A stretch of DNA of 17,503 nt from CAYYJM01 sp964471755 (GTDB lineage Bacteria; Planctomycetota; Planctomycetia; Gemmatales; Gemmataceae), in assembly GCA_964471755.1 (NCBI GenBank), contig CAYYJM010000124.1, positions 1-17,503 on the forward strand, given 5' to 3'. The notes below the pieces were generated by a model. That model worked only from the letters and a program-made list of their open reading frames with translations, ran no database searches and was not told where the DNA came from. The position numbers and the translations under genes were made by a program. This document shows, piece after piece, positions 1 to 9,679 of the stretch. The number at the start of each line of letters is the position of its first letter. The stretch's first letter is position 1.

Positions 1-121
1 GCCAGACCTGGAGACGATGCTCGCCGGCCTGGAAGCCGACGTGCCCCGGCTGTCGGACTCACTGACGCAGCACTTCCTGACGCACCTGCTCCCGTCGCGG
101 CAACTGGGCCGGCAAACCTGA
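1..121 (+). CDS. C-terminal end of a probable alpha-E (DUF403) domain protein (partial)
   Basis: The window opens inside a plus-strand reading frame (codons begin at base 2) that ends with TGA at 119-121. The visible 39 residues are helical and end in a TQHFLTHLLPSRQLG-like tail. That kind of ending, followed directly by a transglutaminase gene, fits the alpha-E/DUF403 family. In many bacteria that family forms a conserved cluster with a circularly permuted ATP-grasp protein and a transglutaminase-like protease, thought to act in peptide ligation and modification. The stop codon overlaps the start of the next gene's Shine-Dalgarno AGGAGG (121-126), so the two genes are almost certainly co-transcribed. 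The frame is certain. The family call rests mostly on context and a short C-terminal match, and the protein could also be an ATP-grasp/alpha-E fusion. Confidence 0.55.
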   Translation, partial: PDLETMLAGLEADVPRLSDSLTQHFLTHLLPSRQLGRQT

Positions 122-131
122 GGAGGTCCGG

Positions 132-1010
132 GTGATCTACCGCATCGCGCACACGACGACCTATCAGTACACCGAGTCGGTGGTTCTCGGGCATCACCTG
201 GTCCACCTGACCTGTCGGACCACGCCGCAGCAGTCGAACCGCTCCTGGCAGTTGCTGATCGACCCCGTGCCGGTCGTCTCCACGGCACGCACGGACGCCT
301 TCGGCAACGTGATGCAGTTCTTCGCCATCCAGGCTCCGCACGATCGGCTCAAGATTCTGGCCACGAACACCACGGAGGTTCGCCCCACGCCAGAAGTTCC
401 GCCCGAGACGACGCCGCCCTGGGAGCAGGTGATCCAGCGCCTGCACGGCGAACGCACGGCGGAAACGCTCGACGCCCTGCAATTCACCTTCGAGTCACCC
501 TATGTGCCGTGTCTGCCGGATCTCGTCGATTACGCCCGGCCGTCGTTCCCTGCGGGTCGGCCGCTCCTGGTCGCGGTTCTCGACCTGATGCACCGTATCC
601 ACACCGATTTCCGCTATGACACGTCGGCCACGACGCTGGCCACTCCGGTGGACGAGGTCCTCCACGGCCGACGCGGCGTCTGCCAGGATTTTGCCCATCT
701 GATGATCGGCTGTCTTCGCGGTCTCGGTCTGCCGGCGCGGTACGTCTCGGGCTACCTCCGCACGACGCCGCCTCCGGGCCAGGCGCGACTGGTCGGGGCT
801 GACGCCACACACGCCTGGCTGTCGGTCTGGTGTCCCGGCTCGGGCTGGATCGATCTCGACCCGACCAACAATGCCCGGCCGACGGACAAGCACGTCGTCC
901 TGGCCTGGGGCCGGGATTATGATGATGTCAGCCCGATCAAGGGCGTCCTCCTGGGAGGCGGTTCACACGCTGTCACCGTTGCCGTCGATGTGGTGCCCGG
1001 CCCGGGTTGA
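132..1010 (+). CDS. Transglutaminase-like cysteine protease family protein
   Basis: The product is 292 residues with the usual two-part architecture: an N-terminal beta-rich domain (about residues 1-85, opening IYRIAHTTTYQYTESV) and a transglutaminase core. The catalytic triad is visible: C184 in RRGVCQDFAHLM, H227 in DATHAWLSVW and D243 in WIDLDPTNN. The start is GTG at 132, chosen because a strong AGGAGG lies at 121-126. No signal peptide is seen, so the protein is probably cytoplasmic. Members of this family next to alpha-E and ATP-grasp genes are assumed to be peptidases or amide-bond-forming enzymes acting on a ribosomally or ATP-grasp-made peptide; the substrate is unknown. It lies 10 bases behind the upstream gene and is followed by a 262-base gap, so it is probably the last gene of its operon. 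Confidence 0.9.
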   Translation: MIYRIAHTTTYQYTESVVLGHHLVHLTCRTTPQQSNRSWQLLIDPVPVVSTARTDAFGNVMQFFAIQAPHDRLKILATNTTEVRPTPEVPPETTPPWEQVIQRLHGERTAETLDALQFTFESPYVPCLPDLVDYARPSFPAGRPLLVAVLDLMHRIHTDFRYDTSATTLATPVDEVLHGRRGVCQDFAHLMIGCLRGLGLPARYVSGYLRTTPPPGQARLVGADATHAWLSVWCPGSGWIDLDPTNNARPTDKHVVLAWGRDYDDVSPIKGVLLGGGSHAVTVAVDVVPGPG

Positions 1011-1272
1011 ACGTTATGGCCTAGAGGAACAGGGAACCGGATTCAGCACCGCTGAAGCTGTAACGATTCGGTAAAGTTGAGGCCCACTCCGAGTCGCGGA
1101 GACGGAGGGGACGAAAGCATCGGCAGGTCAGATACTACCCTTAACCGGCTCACGAGGAGGGCGAAGAAAGCGAGAAGAATGGCCCAAAAAACCACAAAAA
1201 TCGGCATGAATTCGTGCAATTCATGAATCACAACGAACGACGCAACTGCTGAACTGAAAAGGAAATAAGGCA
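1011..1272. other. Intergenic region with a small dyad near the oxidoreductase start
   Basis: No gene is supported here. A perfect 7-base inverted repeat, ATGAATT / AATTCAT with a 5-base loop, lies at 1206-1224, about 50 bases before the downstream ATG, and could be an operator or just an AT-rich palindrome. The stretch 1140-1230 is clearly more A-rich than its surroundings. On the minus strand it reads as a hydrophobic open frame (1043-1273), judged non-coding because it lacks a ribosome binding site and runs over the next gene's start. Confidence 0.4.
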
Positions 1273-2298
1273 ATGGTACGAATCGGGGTCGCAGGTCTTG
1301 GATTTATGGGCATGATTCACTACCTCGCCGCCAGGGACGTTCGTGGCGGGCAGGTCGTTGCCTTCTGCACCCGCGATCGGAAGAAACTCGACGGCGACTG
1401 GACCTCCATCAAGGGTAACTTCGGACCGGCCGGGACGCAGATGGCCGTCTCCCACCTCAAGCGCTTTGAACACTTCCACGACCTCATCGCCGATCCCGAC
1501 ATCGACCTTATCGACATTTGTACGCCAACCGATCAGCACGAGGCCATGGCCATCGCGGCGCTCAAGGCCGGCAAACACGTCCTCGTCGAGAAGGCTATCG
1601 CTCTCGATGTCGCCGCCGCCGATCGCATGATCGCCACCGCCAGGGACGTCGGCCGGAACCTCTTCGTCGGCCACGTCCTGCCCTTCTTCCCCGAGTTCGC
1701 CTACGCCGCGACCGTCATCAAGAACGGCACCCACGGCAAGCTCCTCGGCGGGCACTTCCGCCGCGTCATTTCCCGTCCCGACTGGTCCAGCGACATCGGC
1801 GACGCCAGCAAGACCGGCGGGCCGGCCATCGATCTGCACATTCACGATACCCACTTCATCAGCCTGATCGCCGGCGTGCCGAAGCGGGTCTTCGCCGTCG
1901 GCACCGTCGAGCCTGATAACTCGGTCAGCTACCTGACCACGAGCTATCTCTACGGGCCCGGAGGCCCGGCACTGACCTGCTCCAGTGGCGCTCTGGCCAT
2001 GAAGACCCGGCCGTTCGTACACGGCTACGAGCTGTACCTGGAGAAGGCGACGCTCACCTACGAGTCGGGCGTCCTGCCTCTGACGCTGCTGCCGGCCGAG
2101 GGGCAGGCGTCGGCCATCGCTCTGCCAGCGACCGGCGAGTTGACCGCGTTTACCCAGGAGATCCAGCAGGCCATCGACGCCGTCGCGGAGGGCAAGCCGG
2201 CCGAACTGATCTCGGCCCAGCTCGCCCGCGATGCCCTCACGCTCTGTTTCAAGGAGTGCGAATCGGCTCGCACCGGAACGATCGTCGAGGTGGCGTGA
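1273..2298 (+). CDS. Gfo/Idh/MocA family NAD(P)-dependent oxidoreductase
   Basis: The 341-residue protein has a classic N-terminal Rossmann fold: RIGVAGLGFMG with GxGxxG at G8-G13. The family lysine motif appears as VEKAIALD (E106-K107, the EKP-like position). The C-terminal alpha/beta domain carries DLHIHDTHF around 187-195, where H191/D192 match the catalytic D/H pair region. Members oxidise or reduce sugars, inositols and related polyols using bound NAD(P). They are strongly expanded in planctomycetes, usually for sugar catabolism, so the precise substrate cannot be read from sequence. The start is ATG at 1273, preceded by AAGGAA at 1259-1264. No signal peptide is present, so the enzyme is cytoplasmic. 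It ends 6 bases before the convergent dehydrogenase stop, with no terminator hairpin between. Confidence 0.92.
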   Translation: MVRIGVAGLGFMGMIHYLAARDVRGGQVVAFCTRDRKKLDGDWTSIKGNFGPAGTQMAVSHLKRFEHFHDLIADPDIDLIDICTPTDQHEAMAIAALKAGKHVLVEKAIALDVAAADRMIATARDVGRNLFVGHVLPFFPEFAYAATVIKNGTHGKLLGGHFRRVISRPDWSSDIGDASKTGGPAIDLHIHDTHFISLIAGVPKRVFAVGTVEPDNSVSYLTTSYLYGPGGPALTCSSGALAMKTRPFVHGYELYLEKATLTYESGVLPLTLLPAEGQASAIALPATGELTAFTQEIQQAIDAVAEGKPAELISAQLARDALTLCFKECESARTGTIVEVA

Positions 2299-2304
2299 CC
2301 GTCC

Positions 2305-3630
<1,326 letters not shown>

Positions 3631-3901
3631 GGTATCCTCACGGACCGGAGAGAGTGACACACATCCTCATCTCTATTTTATCCGACAAGGGTGTCCGCAG
3701 GCTGGCTCCTGAGAGAATCCCGAGACAAGCGAAGCGAATCTCGGGTCGGCAAACTCCACAAGTCAGGCGAACACGTCAGGGTCAGACTACCGGCCCGGGC
3801 TCCCGTCGTCGCAAAAGCGCCGTAGCCGGCAAAGAGGGGATGCGCTCGGTAGATCCCGGTTGATCTGTCAACCTGCGATGGCTTGCAGGCGGTGCCAGGC
3901 G
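3631..3901. other. Intergenic leader between hydrolase and glutamate dehydrogenase, with hairpin 3719-3745
   Basis: No gene is supported. A perfect 7-base stem CCCGAGA / TCTCGGG with a 13-base loop lies at 3719-3745. It sits downstream of the minus-strand hydrolase stop (3902) and upstream of the dehydrogenase start (3630), so it could be a weak terminator or part of the dehydrogenase leader. There is no T-tract on either side. A TAAAAT sequence on the minus strand (3675-3680) could serve as a -10 box for the dehydrogenase, but no convincing -35 is present. Confidence 0.35.
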
Positions 3902-4726
3902 TCACTTTCGATCCGCCCACACCCGGCCAAAGAATTCGAGGATCGGCCCTGGATCCTTCAGACCGTGCGGGTGGTGATCCTCGCCCGGCTTGACGATCCG
4001 CTCGACCGGCCCGCCCAGCTTCTTGTAGCGCTCGTAGACGATCACCGAGTTTTCGCCATGTGGCACGGCCCTGTCACTGTCGCCGTAGACGAGCAGCAGC
4101 GGCAGCTTCGCCTTCGCCAGCGGCTCCAGGTTGTCGATCGGATTCACCTTCGCGGCGATGGCTTCCTGGTCATTCTTGAAGCCGTACGCCTTGAGCAGCT
4201 TCAGCCACTCCGCCGGCGATCCCTGGCCCCGACCCAGCCCCTTCGGCTTGCCGCCCGGCCAACTCTTGAAGTCGCACACGCCGTTGTCCAGGTAGACGGC
4301 CAGAGTCTTCTCCGGGTGTGCCGCTGCCCAGGCCATGCAGTAGAGGGCACCTCGACTCAGTCCGATCAGAGCCGGCCTGGGGTGCAGACCATGCTCCTTG
4401 ACCAGAACCGCGTGGACCTTCTCCCACTGCCGCATCGCCGCCGGAGAGCCGAACTGATCGGGCACGGCGACGTAGGCCAGGTGCCAGCCGGCCTTGACCA
4501 GTTCGATGTCCGCGTTGGGAAAGGATCCGAAGAACTCGCCACGCCAGGCCCACGGTCGGCCGGGCAGCGGCTGCTTCGGTTCGACCACGAGGACTTTGAC
4601 GCCGTCAACCGAGAAGTCGTGCCGAACGAAGCCTTCCCACTGGCTCGCCTTGCCCGGAAACGGCTTCGGCTCGGCCAGGCAGACAGCGGGACCGATGAAC
4701 AGCAGAGACAGCACGATCAATCGCAT
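3902..4726 (-). CDS. Exported alpha/beta-hydrolase fold protein
   Basis: The 274-residue product begins with a Sec signal peptide (MRLIVLSLLFIGPAVCLA, cleavage near residue 18), so it is periplasmic or secreted. The alpha/beta-hydrolase fold is recognisable: nucleophile elbow GLSRGA with S124, acid-bearing loop VYGDSDRAVP with D216/D218 as candidates, and a C-terminal histidine cluster EDHHPHGL (H251, H252 or H254) followed by the usual LEFF helix. The substrate is unknown; relatives include esterases and xylan- or sugar-ester hydrolases. The ribosome binding site is weak. The gene lies 39 bases after the DUF1501 gene start-to-stop direction ends (stop 4766), so it is probably co-transcribed with it. 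Confidence 0.85.
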   Translation of the reverse strand: MRLIVLSLLFIGPAVCLAEPKPFPGKASQWEGFVRHDFSVDGVKVLVVEPKQPLPGRPWAWRGEFFGSFPNADIELVKAGWHLAYVAVPDQFGSPAAMRQWEKVHAVLVKEHGLHPRPALIGLSRGALYCMAWAAAHPEKTLAVYLDNGVCDFKSWPGGKPKGLGRGQGSPAEWLKLLKAYGFKNDQEAIAAKVNPIDNLEPLAKAKLPLLLVYGDSDRAVPHGENSVIVYERYKKLGGPVERIVKPGEDHHPHGLKDPGPILEFFGRVWADRK

Positions 4727-4765
4727 GGGAACTCGATTCTCGAAACGAAGTCGGGACGATCCGGA

Positions 4766-6169
4766 TCAAAGCAATTCCTCGATCGGCTCTCCCTCGGCCA
4801 GGATCGGGATCGGTCGGCCGGTCCGGTCATGGTAGAGGTGCGTCGGGTCGATGCCGAAGCGGTGATAGATCGTGGCCAGCAGACAGTTGCTGTTCATGGC
4901 CCGTTCGCGCGGCTCCTCGGCGCGGGCGTTCGTGGAGCCGACCACCTGGCCCATCTTCAGACCGCCGCCGGCCAGGAAGACGCTCATGGCTCGCGGCCAG
5001 TGGTCCCGACCCGGTCGCCGACTCGCGTCCTGGTAGGCGATCTTCGGCGTCCGACCGAATTCGCCGCAGAACAGGAACAGGACGTGTCGGTCCAGGCCAC
5101 GGCCGTACAAATCATCGACCAGGGCCGACATGGCCCGATCGAGGACCGGCAACCGCTCGTCGTGGGCCTTGAAGATGTCGCAGTTGACGGAGTGATCATC
5201 CCATGTCGTCGTTCGTCCTGTCTCCGGCCGCAGCCGGAAGTTCGCCTGGCACTGCACGAAGCGCACGCCGGCCTCGACCAACCGTCGGCAGGTGAGCAGG
5301 CTCTTGCCCCAGTGCGTGTCGCCGTAGCGAGCGATCACCTCGGCCGGTTCGCGGGACAGGTCGAACGCCGCGCGGGTCCGTGTGCCGGTGAGGATGGCGA
5401 CGGCACGCTGCTGATACTCGTCGAACGCCGACAGCGTCTCGGGCTGCTCGAGCCGACGGGGCAGGGTGTCGAGGTCGTGCAGCAGGCCCTGGCGAGAACG
5501 CAGGGACAGGGTGCCGTCGCCCTCCAGCTTCAGGTTCGATGGCGTTTCCGCAGTGGGGTAGAGCGGCACCGGATCGTAGGTGTTGGCCCCGGTCGAGGTG
5601 AGCGCGTTCGGGCTCGGCATAAACGGCGAGCAGGCCGGCCCGAGGTAGGCCGGGCCGCTTCCGTACGCCTTCGTGTTGGCGACGAAGAGCGGCACGTCGC
5701 GGGCCTGATCCTGGAGCCGCTCCGCGACGACCGAGCCGACGTCGGGAAACTCGGAATCCTTCAGATTCGCCTTGATCGACGAGTAGCCGGTCAGGAAACG
5801 GTTCGTGCCGCCGGAGTGTTCGCCGCGATTGTGATGCAGGCTACGGATCAGGGCGAAGCGGTCGGCTCGTTTCGCCAGGAGCGGGAAGCGTTCGCAGAGG
5901 TCGAGGCCGGCGACGTTGGTGTGGATTGGCCGGAGTGGTCCACGGATCTCGGCTGGGGCGTCCGGCTTGAGGTCGAACAGGTCAAGGTGGCTCGGCCCAC
6001 CATTGGCCCAGAAGAGGATGACCGAGAAGTCCTTGCTCACCCGTCGGGAGGTCGAGTCGCTGGCGAGGAGCTGACCGAGCGTCGGGTCGGCACCGGTGGC
6101 CAGCGCCCCCAGGCTCAGGCCGCCGAGTTTCAGCCAGGTCCGGCGATCGATCGGACGTCGTGTGGTCAT
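4766..6169 (-). CDS. DUF1501 domain protein with twin-arginine signal
   Basis: The product is 467 residues from ATG 6169, which has GAGG 7 bases upstream; 25 extra upstream codons in frame are not needed. The N-terminus holds a twin-arginine export motif, DRRTWLKLGG, followed by a hydrophobic stretch, so it is probably exported folded by Tat. Hallmarks of DUF1501, a sulfatase/alkaline-phosphatase superfamily branch very common in planctomycetes, are WANGGPSHLDLFD (residues 54-66), CGEFGRTPKI and RPGRDHWPRAM (387-391 for GRDHW). No biochemical role is established. In planctomycetes DUF1501 genes usually sit next to a DUF1549/DUF1553 gene, often with c-type haem domains, and that partner is missing here. 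Instead the gene is followed by a secreted hydrolase and preceded by the Zn-PLC-like gene, 87 bases away. Confidence 0.93.
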   Translation of the reverse strand: MTTRRPIDRRTWLKLGGLSLGALATGADPTLGQLLASDSTSRRVSKDFSVILFWANGGPSHLDLFDLKPDAPAEIRGPLRPIHTNVAGLDLCERFPLLAKRADRFALIRSLHHNRGEHSGGTNRFLTGYSSIKANLKDSEFPDVGSVVAERLQDQARDVPLFVANTKAYGSGPAYLGPACSPFMPSPNALTSTGANTYDPVPLYPTAETPSNLKLEGDGTLSLRSRQGLLHDLDTLPRRLEQPETLSAFDEYQQRAVAILTGTRTRAAFDLSREPAEVIARYGDTHWGKSLLTCRRLVEAGVRFVQCQANFRLRPETGRTTTWDDHSVNCDIFKAHDERLPVLDRAMSALVDDLYGRGLDRHVLFLFCGEFGRTPKIAYQDASRRPGRDHWPRAMSVFLAGGGLKMGQVVGSTNARAEEPRERAMNSNCLLATIYHRFGIDPTHLYHDRTGRPIPILAEGEPIEELL

Positions 6170-6256
6170 GACGCTGCCTCGTGCCACGAGATCACCAGTA
6201 TCGTACCTCCCCTTCGCCAGTGGGGTAAACGAAAACCACATCACGGCGGCAGTAGA

Positions 6257-7315
6257 TCAGGGCCTGTGTCGCCAACGTTGCGTGAGGTCCTTCCAGCCAG
6301 GACCGTCGGAGTCGGGTCTTTGGCGGAGACGCGGCACCCGTTCGACGACCTTGCCGAACAGATCGGCCACGGCTTCCCCCATTTGCCAGAGGGCGTGGCG
6401 GAAGTTCGCCTTCTCCGCTGCCTCCACCATCTGGGCGTAGGTCAGCCCTCCCGTTTGCTTCGACAGGGCTTCACTGCATTGCCAGCCGGTGGCCGTCTTC
6501 TTCAACTCCATGTCCTTGAGTACCACTTCGTTGTAAACGCGAAGATACCGGCGGTTCTCGGCCAGCACCGCCAGGAGCAGCTCCTTCTGATCGGGAAGCC
6601 AGCCGGCCGAGAAAGTTCGTGCCAGTTGGCCGCGAGCCTGGCCGACGCGCATGTAGTGGACCTGGACGGGTTCGACGGGCGACTCGGCGACATCCGCCAG
6701 CACGGCGCGCCAGTTGACCTGCAGTTCCTTCACGCCGACCTCGTGATAGGTCACGAGGTCCTGGATCGGGCGGTTCTTCGGGGTGTACTTGCCGTCCAGC
6801 AGATTCAAGGTGATGCCGGGCTGGATCGACTTGATCATGCTGTCGCTGACGAGGTGTACCATCCAGCCGAAGACGTAGGCCAACGGCCGTTCGGAAGGGC
6901 CGAAGAGATCGAGAGCGTCCTCGGCGACCAGGGCGCAATAGTCGGGCAAGTGGTCCCAGGGGATCGCCAGCTTCAGGTCTTCCTTTCCCCAGCCGAATAC
7001 CACATGAGCCCGACCATAGAACCTCTCGTGAATCTGGCGGGGCATGTAGTGGAGATCGCGGAAGACGAACGTGAATGGACTGACCTTGCCGCCGGTGAGA
7101 GGACTGACCGCGATGGGAGCGGTGCCGTACCCGACCTCCCGACCGGTGTCCACGCACACGGCCTCGGGCATGGTCTGGACGTCGGACCCGAGATAGGAGC
7201 CGGCCAGGTAGCTGCCGAAGTGGTGTCGAATCAGCGGAGCAACCGGCAAACGCCGCTGCTCGGCAGCCTTGGCCCCCAGCATGGCATACAGGGTGTGGCC
7301 GACGATGCCGCTCAT
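6257..7315 (-). CDS. Zinc-dependent phospholipase C-like helical protein (uncharacterised)
   Basis: The product is 352 residues with no signal peptide. It is predicted helical and rich in His/Asp in positions typical of the zinc-dependent phospholipase C / S1-P1 nuclease fold: GHTLYAMLGAKAA at the N-terminus (H7), RHHFGSYLAGSYLGSD around 30-45 (similar to the AxxGalxPD segment) and WMVHLVSDSM with an HxxxD pair H154/D158. Such proteins bind two or three zinc ions and cleave phosphoester bonds, but not every ligand could be placed; the usual C-terminal HxxxE is not obvious. The function is therefore inferred. Its ATG overlaps the TGA of the upstream MBL gene (ATGA, 7312-7315), indicating translational coupling. 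A remarkable feature is a non-secreted partner coupled to a secreted one. Confidence 0.6.
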   Translation of the reverse strand: MSGIVGHTLYAMLGAKAAEQRRLPVAPLIRHHFGSYLAGSYLGSDVQTMPEAVCVDTGREVGYGTAPIAVSPLTGGKVSPFTFVFRDLHYMPRQIHERFYGRAHVVFGWGKEDLKLAIPWDHLPDYCALVAEDALDLFGPSERPLAYVFGWMVHLVSDSMIKSIQPGITLNLLDGKYTPKNRPIQDLVTYHEVGVKELQVNWRAVLADVAESPVEPVQVHYMRVGQARGQLARTFSAGWLPDQKELLLAVLAENRRYLRVYNEVVLKDMELKKTATGWQCSEALSKQTGGLTYAQMVEAAEKANFRHALWQMGEAVADLFGKVVERVPRLRQRPDSDGPGWKDLTQRWRHRP

Positions 7316-8250
7316 GGCTTCTCTTTCTTCTCGGTCGGCGTCCTGGCGGTCTTGACGGTATAGGTCTGGCCGTCCGACACGATCTCGATGTTGCCGTGCC
7401 AGGCGGTAACGAACACCTTCGACCCTACCTTTCCGAAAACCTCCCGGGCCTTGTCACCCGGCGAAACCACCGCGCTCTTCTCATATCGGTCCAGGCAGGA
7501 GGCGACGACCACCTCGGGTTTGGTCACCTCGGCGAACTCGGGGCTGCAGTTGAAGCCGTGGTGCGGCGCACACATGATGGTGGTGACCAACCGCTCCCGC
7601 CCGGGATTTTCCAGCAGGAAGCGTTGACCGACGCCGTAGGCGTCGCCGGGAAACAAGAAGACGTTCTTGCCATGCTGGACGCGTAGAACCAGCGAGTTCG
7701 CATTGAGCAGGCCGTGTTCGGTGATCCTGGCGACGTCCACCTTGGTGGCCAGAAACTCCCTGGGCGGCGAAAGCACATCGACTTTGAGGTTCTCGTCCCA
7801 GGCCAGGCGGTCCCCGGCAACGGCCGTCTGGTACTCGACTCCGCGTTCCCTGGCCTGCTTGCGAAGTTGACGGTACGCGTCAGACAGACCCCGCGCCTCA
7901 TAGCCGGAATCGATCAAGCGCTTGACTTTGAAGTTATCGAGAAGCCACGGCGTGCCGCCGTAGTGGTCCGCATGGGGATGGCTCAACGAGATGGCCGCGA
8001 TCTCGTTGATGCCGCGTGCCTTCAGAAACGGGGCAATGGTATCCCGTCCGCTGTCCAGCCTGGCGGTCTTCGGGCCCGAATCGATCAGAAAGACCGCTCC
8101 CGAAGGAGACTGCAACACCACCGCCAGGCCATGCTCTTTCGTATCCAGATAGGTGACGACCAGCTTGCCCGGAGCCTTCGGGGTGGGGTCGGCACCGACA
8201 GCAGGCATGGCGGTCAGCGCGAGAAGAGCTGCGAATATCACTCGGAGCAT
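7312..8250 (-). CDS. Exported ComEC/Rec2-type MBL-fold metallohydrolase
   Basis: The product is 312 residues from ATG 8250, preceded by AGGAG 10 bases upstream; an in-frame start 19 codons earlier lacks a site and would bury the signal peptide. Residues 1-20 (MLRVIFAALLALTAMPAVGA) form a Sec signal. The metallo-beta-lactamase core is complete: LSHPHADHYGG with the metal ligands H91, H93, D95 and H96, LNANSLVLRV (182-191), FLFPGDA with D203, and APHHG (H230/H231). This pattern matches the soluble C-terminal domain of ComEC and its stand-alone homologues, which are metal-dependent phosphodiesterases or nucleases. A periplasmic nuclease is a plausible role; the substrate is not shown. The tail is basic (KTARTPTEKKEKP). 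It overlaps the Zn-PLC-like gene by 4 bases. Confidence 0.88.
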   Translation of the reverse strand: MLRVIFAALLALTAMPAVGADPTPKAPGKLVVTYLDTKEHGLAVVLQSPSGAVFLIDSGPKTARLDSGRDTIAPFLKARGINEIAAISLSHPHADHYGGTPWLLDNFKVKRLIDSGYEARGLSDAYRQLRKQARERGVEYQTAVAGDRLAWDENLKVDVLSPPREFLATKVDVARITEHGLLNANSLVLRVQHGKNVFLFPGDAYGVGQRFLLENPGRERLVTTIMCAPHHGFNCSPEFAEVTKPEVVVASCLDRYEKSAVVSPGDKAREVFGKVGSKVFVTAWHGNIEIVSDGQTYTVKTARTPTEKKEKP

Positions 8251-8397
8251 GATGAGATTACTCCTGCTTCGTCCATGATCCACGAGGGAGCCGTTCCAAA
8301 CCCGCATTACAGTACCGGTGATTGACCGAGTCGTTGTGAATACTACCCACGCCGATTCGGATATTCCAGCACCCCTGCAGTCGTCCCCTCGGGTCTG

Positions 8398-9405
8398 CTA
8401 CTTCACCTGCCCCGCCTTGACAGCCAGGCCCGCGACCGGGATCGGTCGGAAGAACACGCCGGCCCCTCCCTCCTGTTTCGCATCCACATCGTAAAAGACG
8501 ATGCCGAGCGTGTCCTCGTTCAACTGCACCGTGCGCGGGCAAGCTCGGCCACCGATCGCCCGGCCGGGATTGTAGAACTCGACCGTGTGGTCGAAGTCCC
8601 AACTCTTGCCGTCGTCCCGTGAGACGACGAACCGCCAGCGCTCGCCACCGATTCCCGGCCCCAGCACCTCGCCAGCGACGAGCCAGCCATTGGCCAGGGC
8701 GACCAGGTCGTAACGCCAGCCATCGCTGCCGATCTTCGGGAAGGGAGCGACCTTGGCCCAGGTCTTGCCGCCATCCTCCGAGCGCAGGCCCGCCCCGGAG
8801 ACGAGCGTGCCGCGTGGTGTCCGCACGATCGGCACCAGGCCATGCTTCCGCTCGCCGAAGAGCTGCTCGGTGCCGGTCTTCGGATCGTACACCACGGTTC
8901 GGTCACTGAGCGAGAAGAGCCAGCAGCCGTCGGGTAACTCGACGAACGGATGGCGGATGATGCTCGGGATCGTTCCCTTCGCCAGGCTGCGCGGGGCGGA
9001 CCAGGTTTTGCCCTCGTCCGCGCTCACGGCGAATTGCACAAACCGCGACTTCTGCTTCTTCTCGTCGGGATACCAGGTGTTCCAGGCGTGGACGATTCGA
9101 CCATCGCGCAGGGTGGTCAGCGAACCGGGATAGATGGCCAGTTTCTCGGTGCCGGGAAAGGGGATGGGTTCGGACCACGTCTTGCCCTGGTCGGTTGAGT
9201 GCGTCAGCCGCAGATCCTTGAAGTCGGCATGACTGAAGACGACTACGAGGACTCCGTTCTTGCTCACGCACGCGGCGGGGTGAATGTGACCGCTCACCTT
9301 GCTGGCAATGCGGACTGGTTTCGGCAGTTCATCCGCCCCGCTGGCGAACGGGAGCAGGACACCGAGCAGCAACAGGCCGGTGAACAGGCGTGCGAACGAG
9401 GTCAT
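8398..9405 (-). CDS. Exported BNR/Asp-box sialidase-like protein
   Basis: The 335-residue product starts at ATG 9405, with GGAG 8 bases upstream; the GTG at 9414 overlaps that site and is less likely. It has a Sec signal peptide (TSFARLFTGLLLLGVLLPFASG). Four Asp-box repeats mark a six-bladed sialidase/neuraminidase-type propeller: STDQGKTW (70-77), SADEGKTW (128-135), SEDGGKTW (209-216) and SRDDGKSW (262-269). Family members in planctomycetes are annotated as exo-alpha-sialidases, though many probably act on other sugars or none. The complete catalytic set (Arg triad, Tyr/Glu) was not verified; R151, R259 and R291 are possible arginine-triad members. A 147-base gap separates it from the MBL gene, so they may be separate transcripts. 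Confidence 0.88.
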   Translation of the reverse strand: MTSFARLFTGLLLLGVLLPFASGADELPKPVRIASKVSGHIHPAACVSKNGVLVVVFSHADFKDLRLTHSTDQGKTWSEPIPFPGTEKLAIYPGSLTTLRDGRIVHAWNTWYPDEKKQKSRFVQFAVSADEGKTWSAPRSLAKGTIPSIIRHPFVELPDGCWLFSLSDRTVVYDPKTGTEQLFGERKHGLVPIVRTPRGTLVSGAGLRSEDGGKTWAKVAPFPKIGSDGWRYDLVALANGWLVAGEVLGPGIGGERWRFVVSRDDGKSWDFDHTVEFYNPGRAIGGRACPRTVQLNEDTLGIVFYDVDAKQEGGAGVFFRPIPVAGLAVKAGQVK

Positions 9406-9679
9406 CGATTCCACTCCGAAGGGAACTCAGGATTCAGCAGGACGGATGACATACCCTACCCGCCGAGCCCGGCCCAGGCAACGACCCGGTGCGATCCGGA
9501 TCGTCGCATCGTGAAAATGGAGAAGAGCGCCTATTCCAAAAGGGTGGGTCAGCTTCGGTCGATTGATCGACAGACTGGCGAGGATGACCTATCATTTGGA
9601 ATCGACGCTCTACTCCATTTTGGCCGCGACCAGGGGAGGCACCCGAGTCCGTGAGGGCACCTCCAGGATAGGCGGCGCG
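9406..9679. other. Intergenic region upstream of the sialidase-like gene
   Basis: No gene, RNA or clear promoter is recognised. It should contain the minus-strand promoter of the sialidase-like gene, since repeat copy A and its minus-strand terminator lie directly behind it. The stretch 9530-9620 is noticeably less GC-rich than the coding regions. Open frames crossing it show no ribosome binding site or family match. Confidence 0.4.

Noticed and set aside
1043..1273. Small hydrophobic minus-strand frame (76 codons) that looks like a membrane peptide
   Set aside because: There is no ribosome site and it overlaps the oxidoreductase start. The A/T-rich sequence giving FVVFWAILLAFF-like translations resembles common non-coding intergenic repeats, though this was not verified.
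3860..7363. A 1167-codon plus-strand open frame antisense to four genes
   Set aside because: It runs opposite to genes with clear families and ribosome sites, has no recognisable domain, and is the expected shadow of strong G/C bias at third codon positions.
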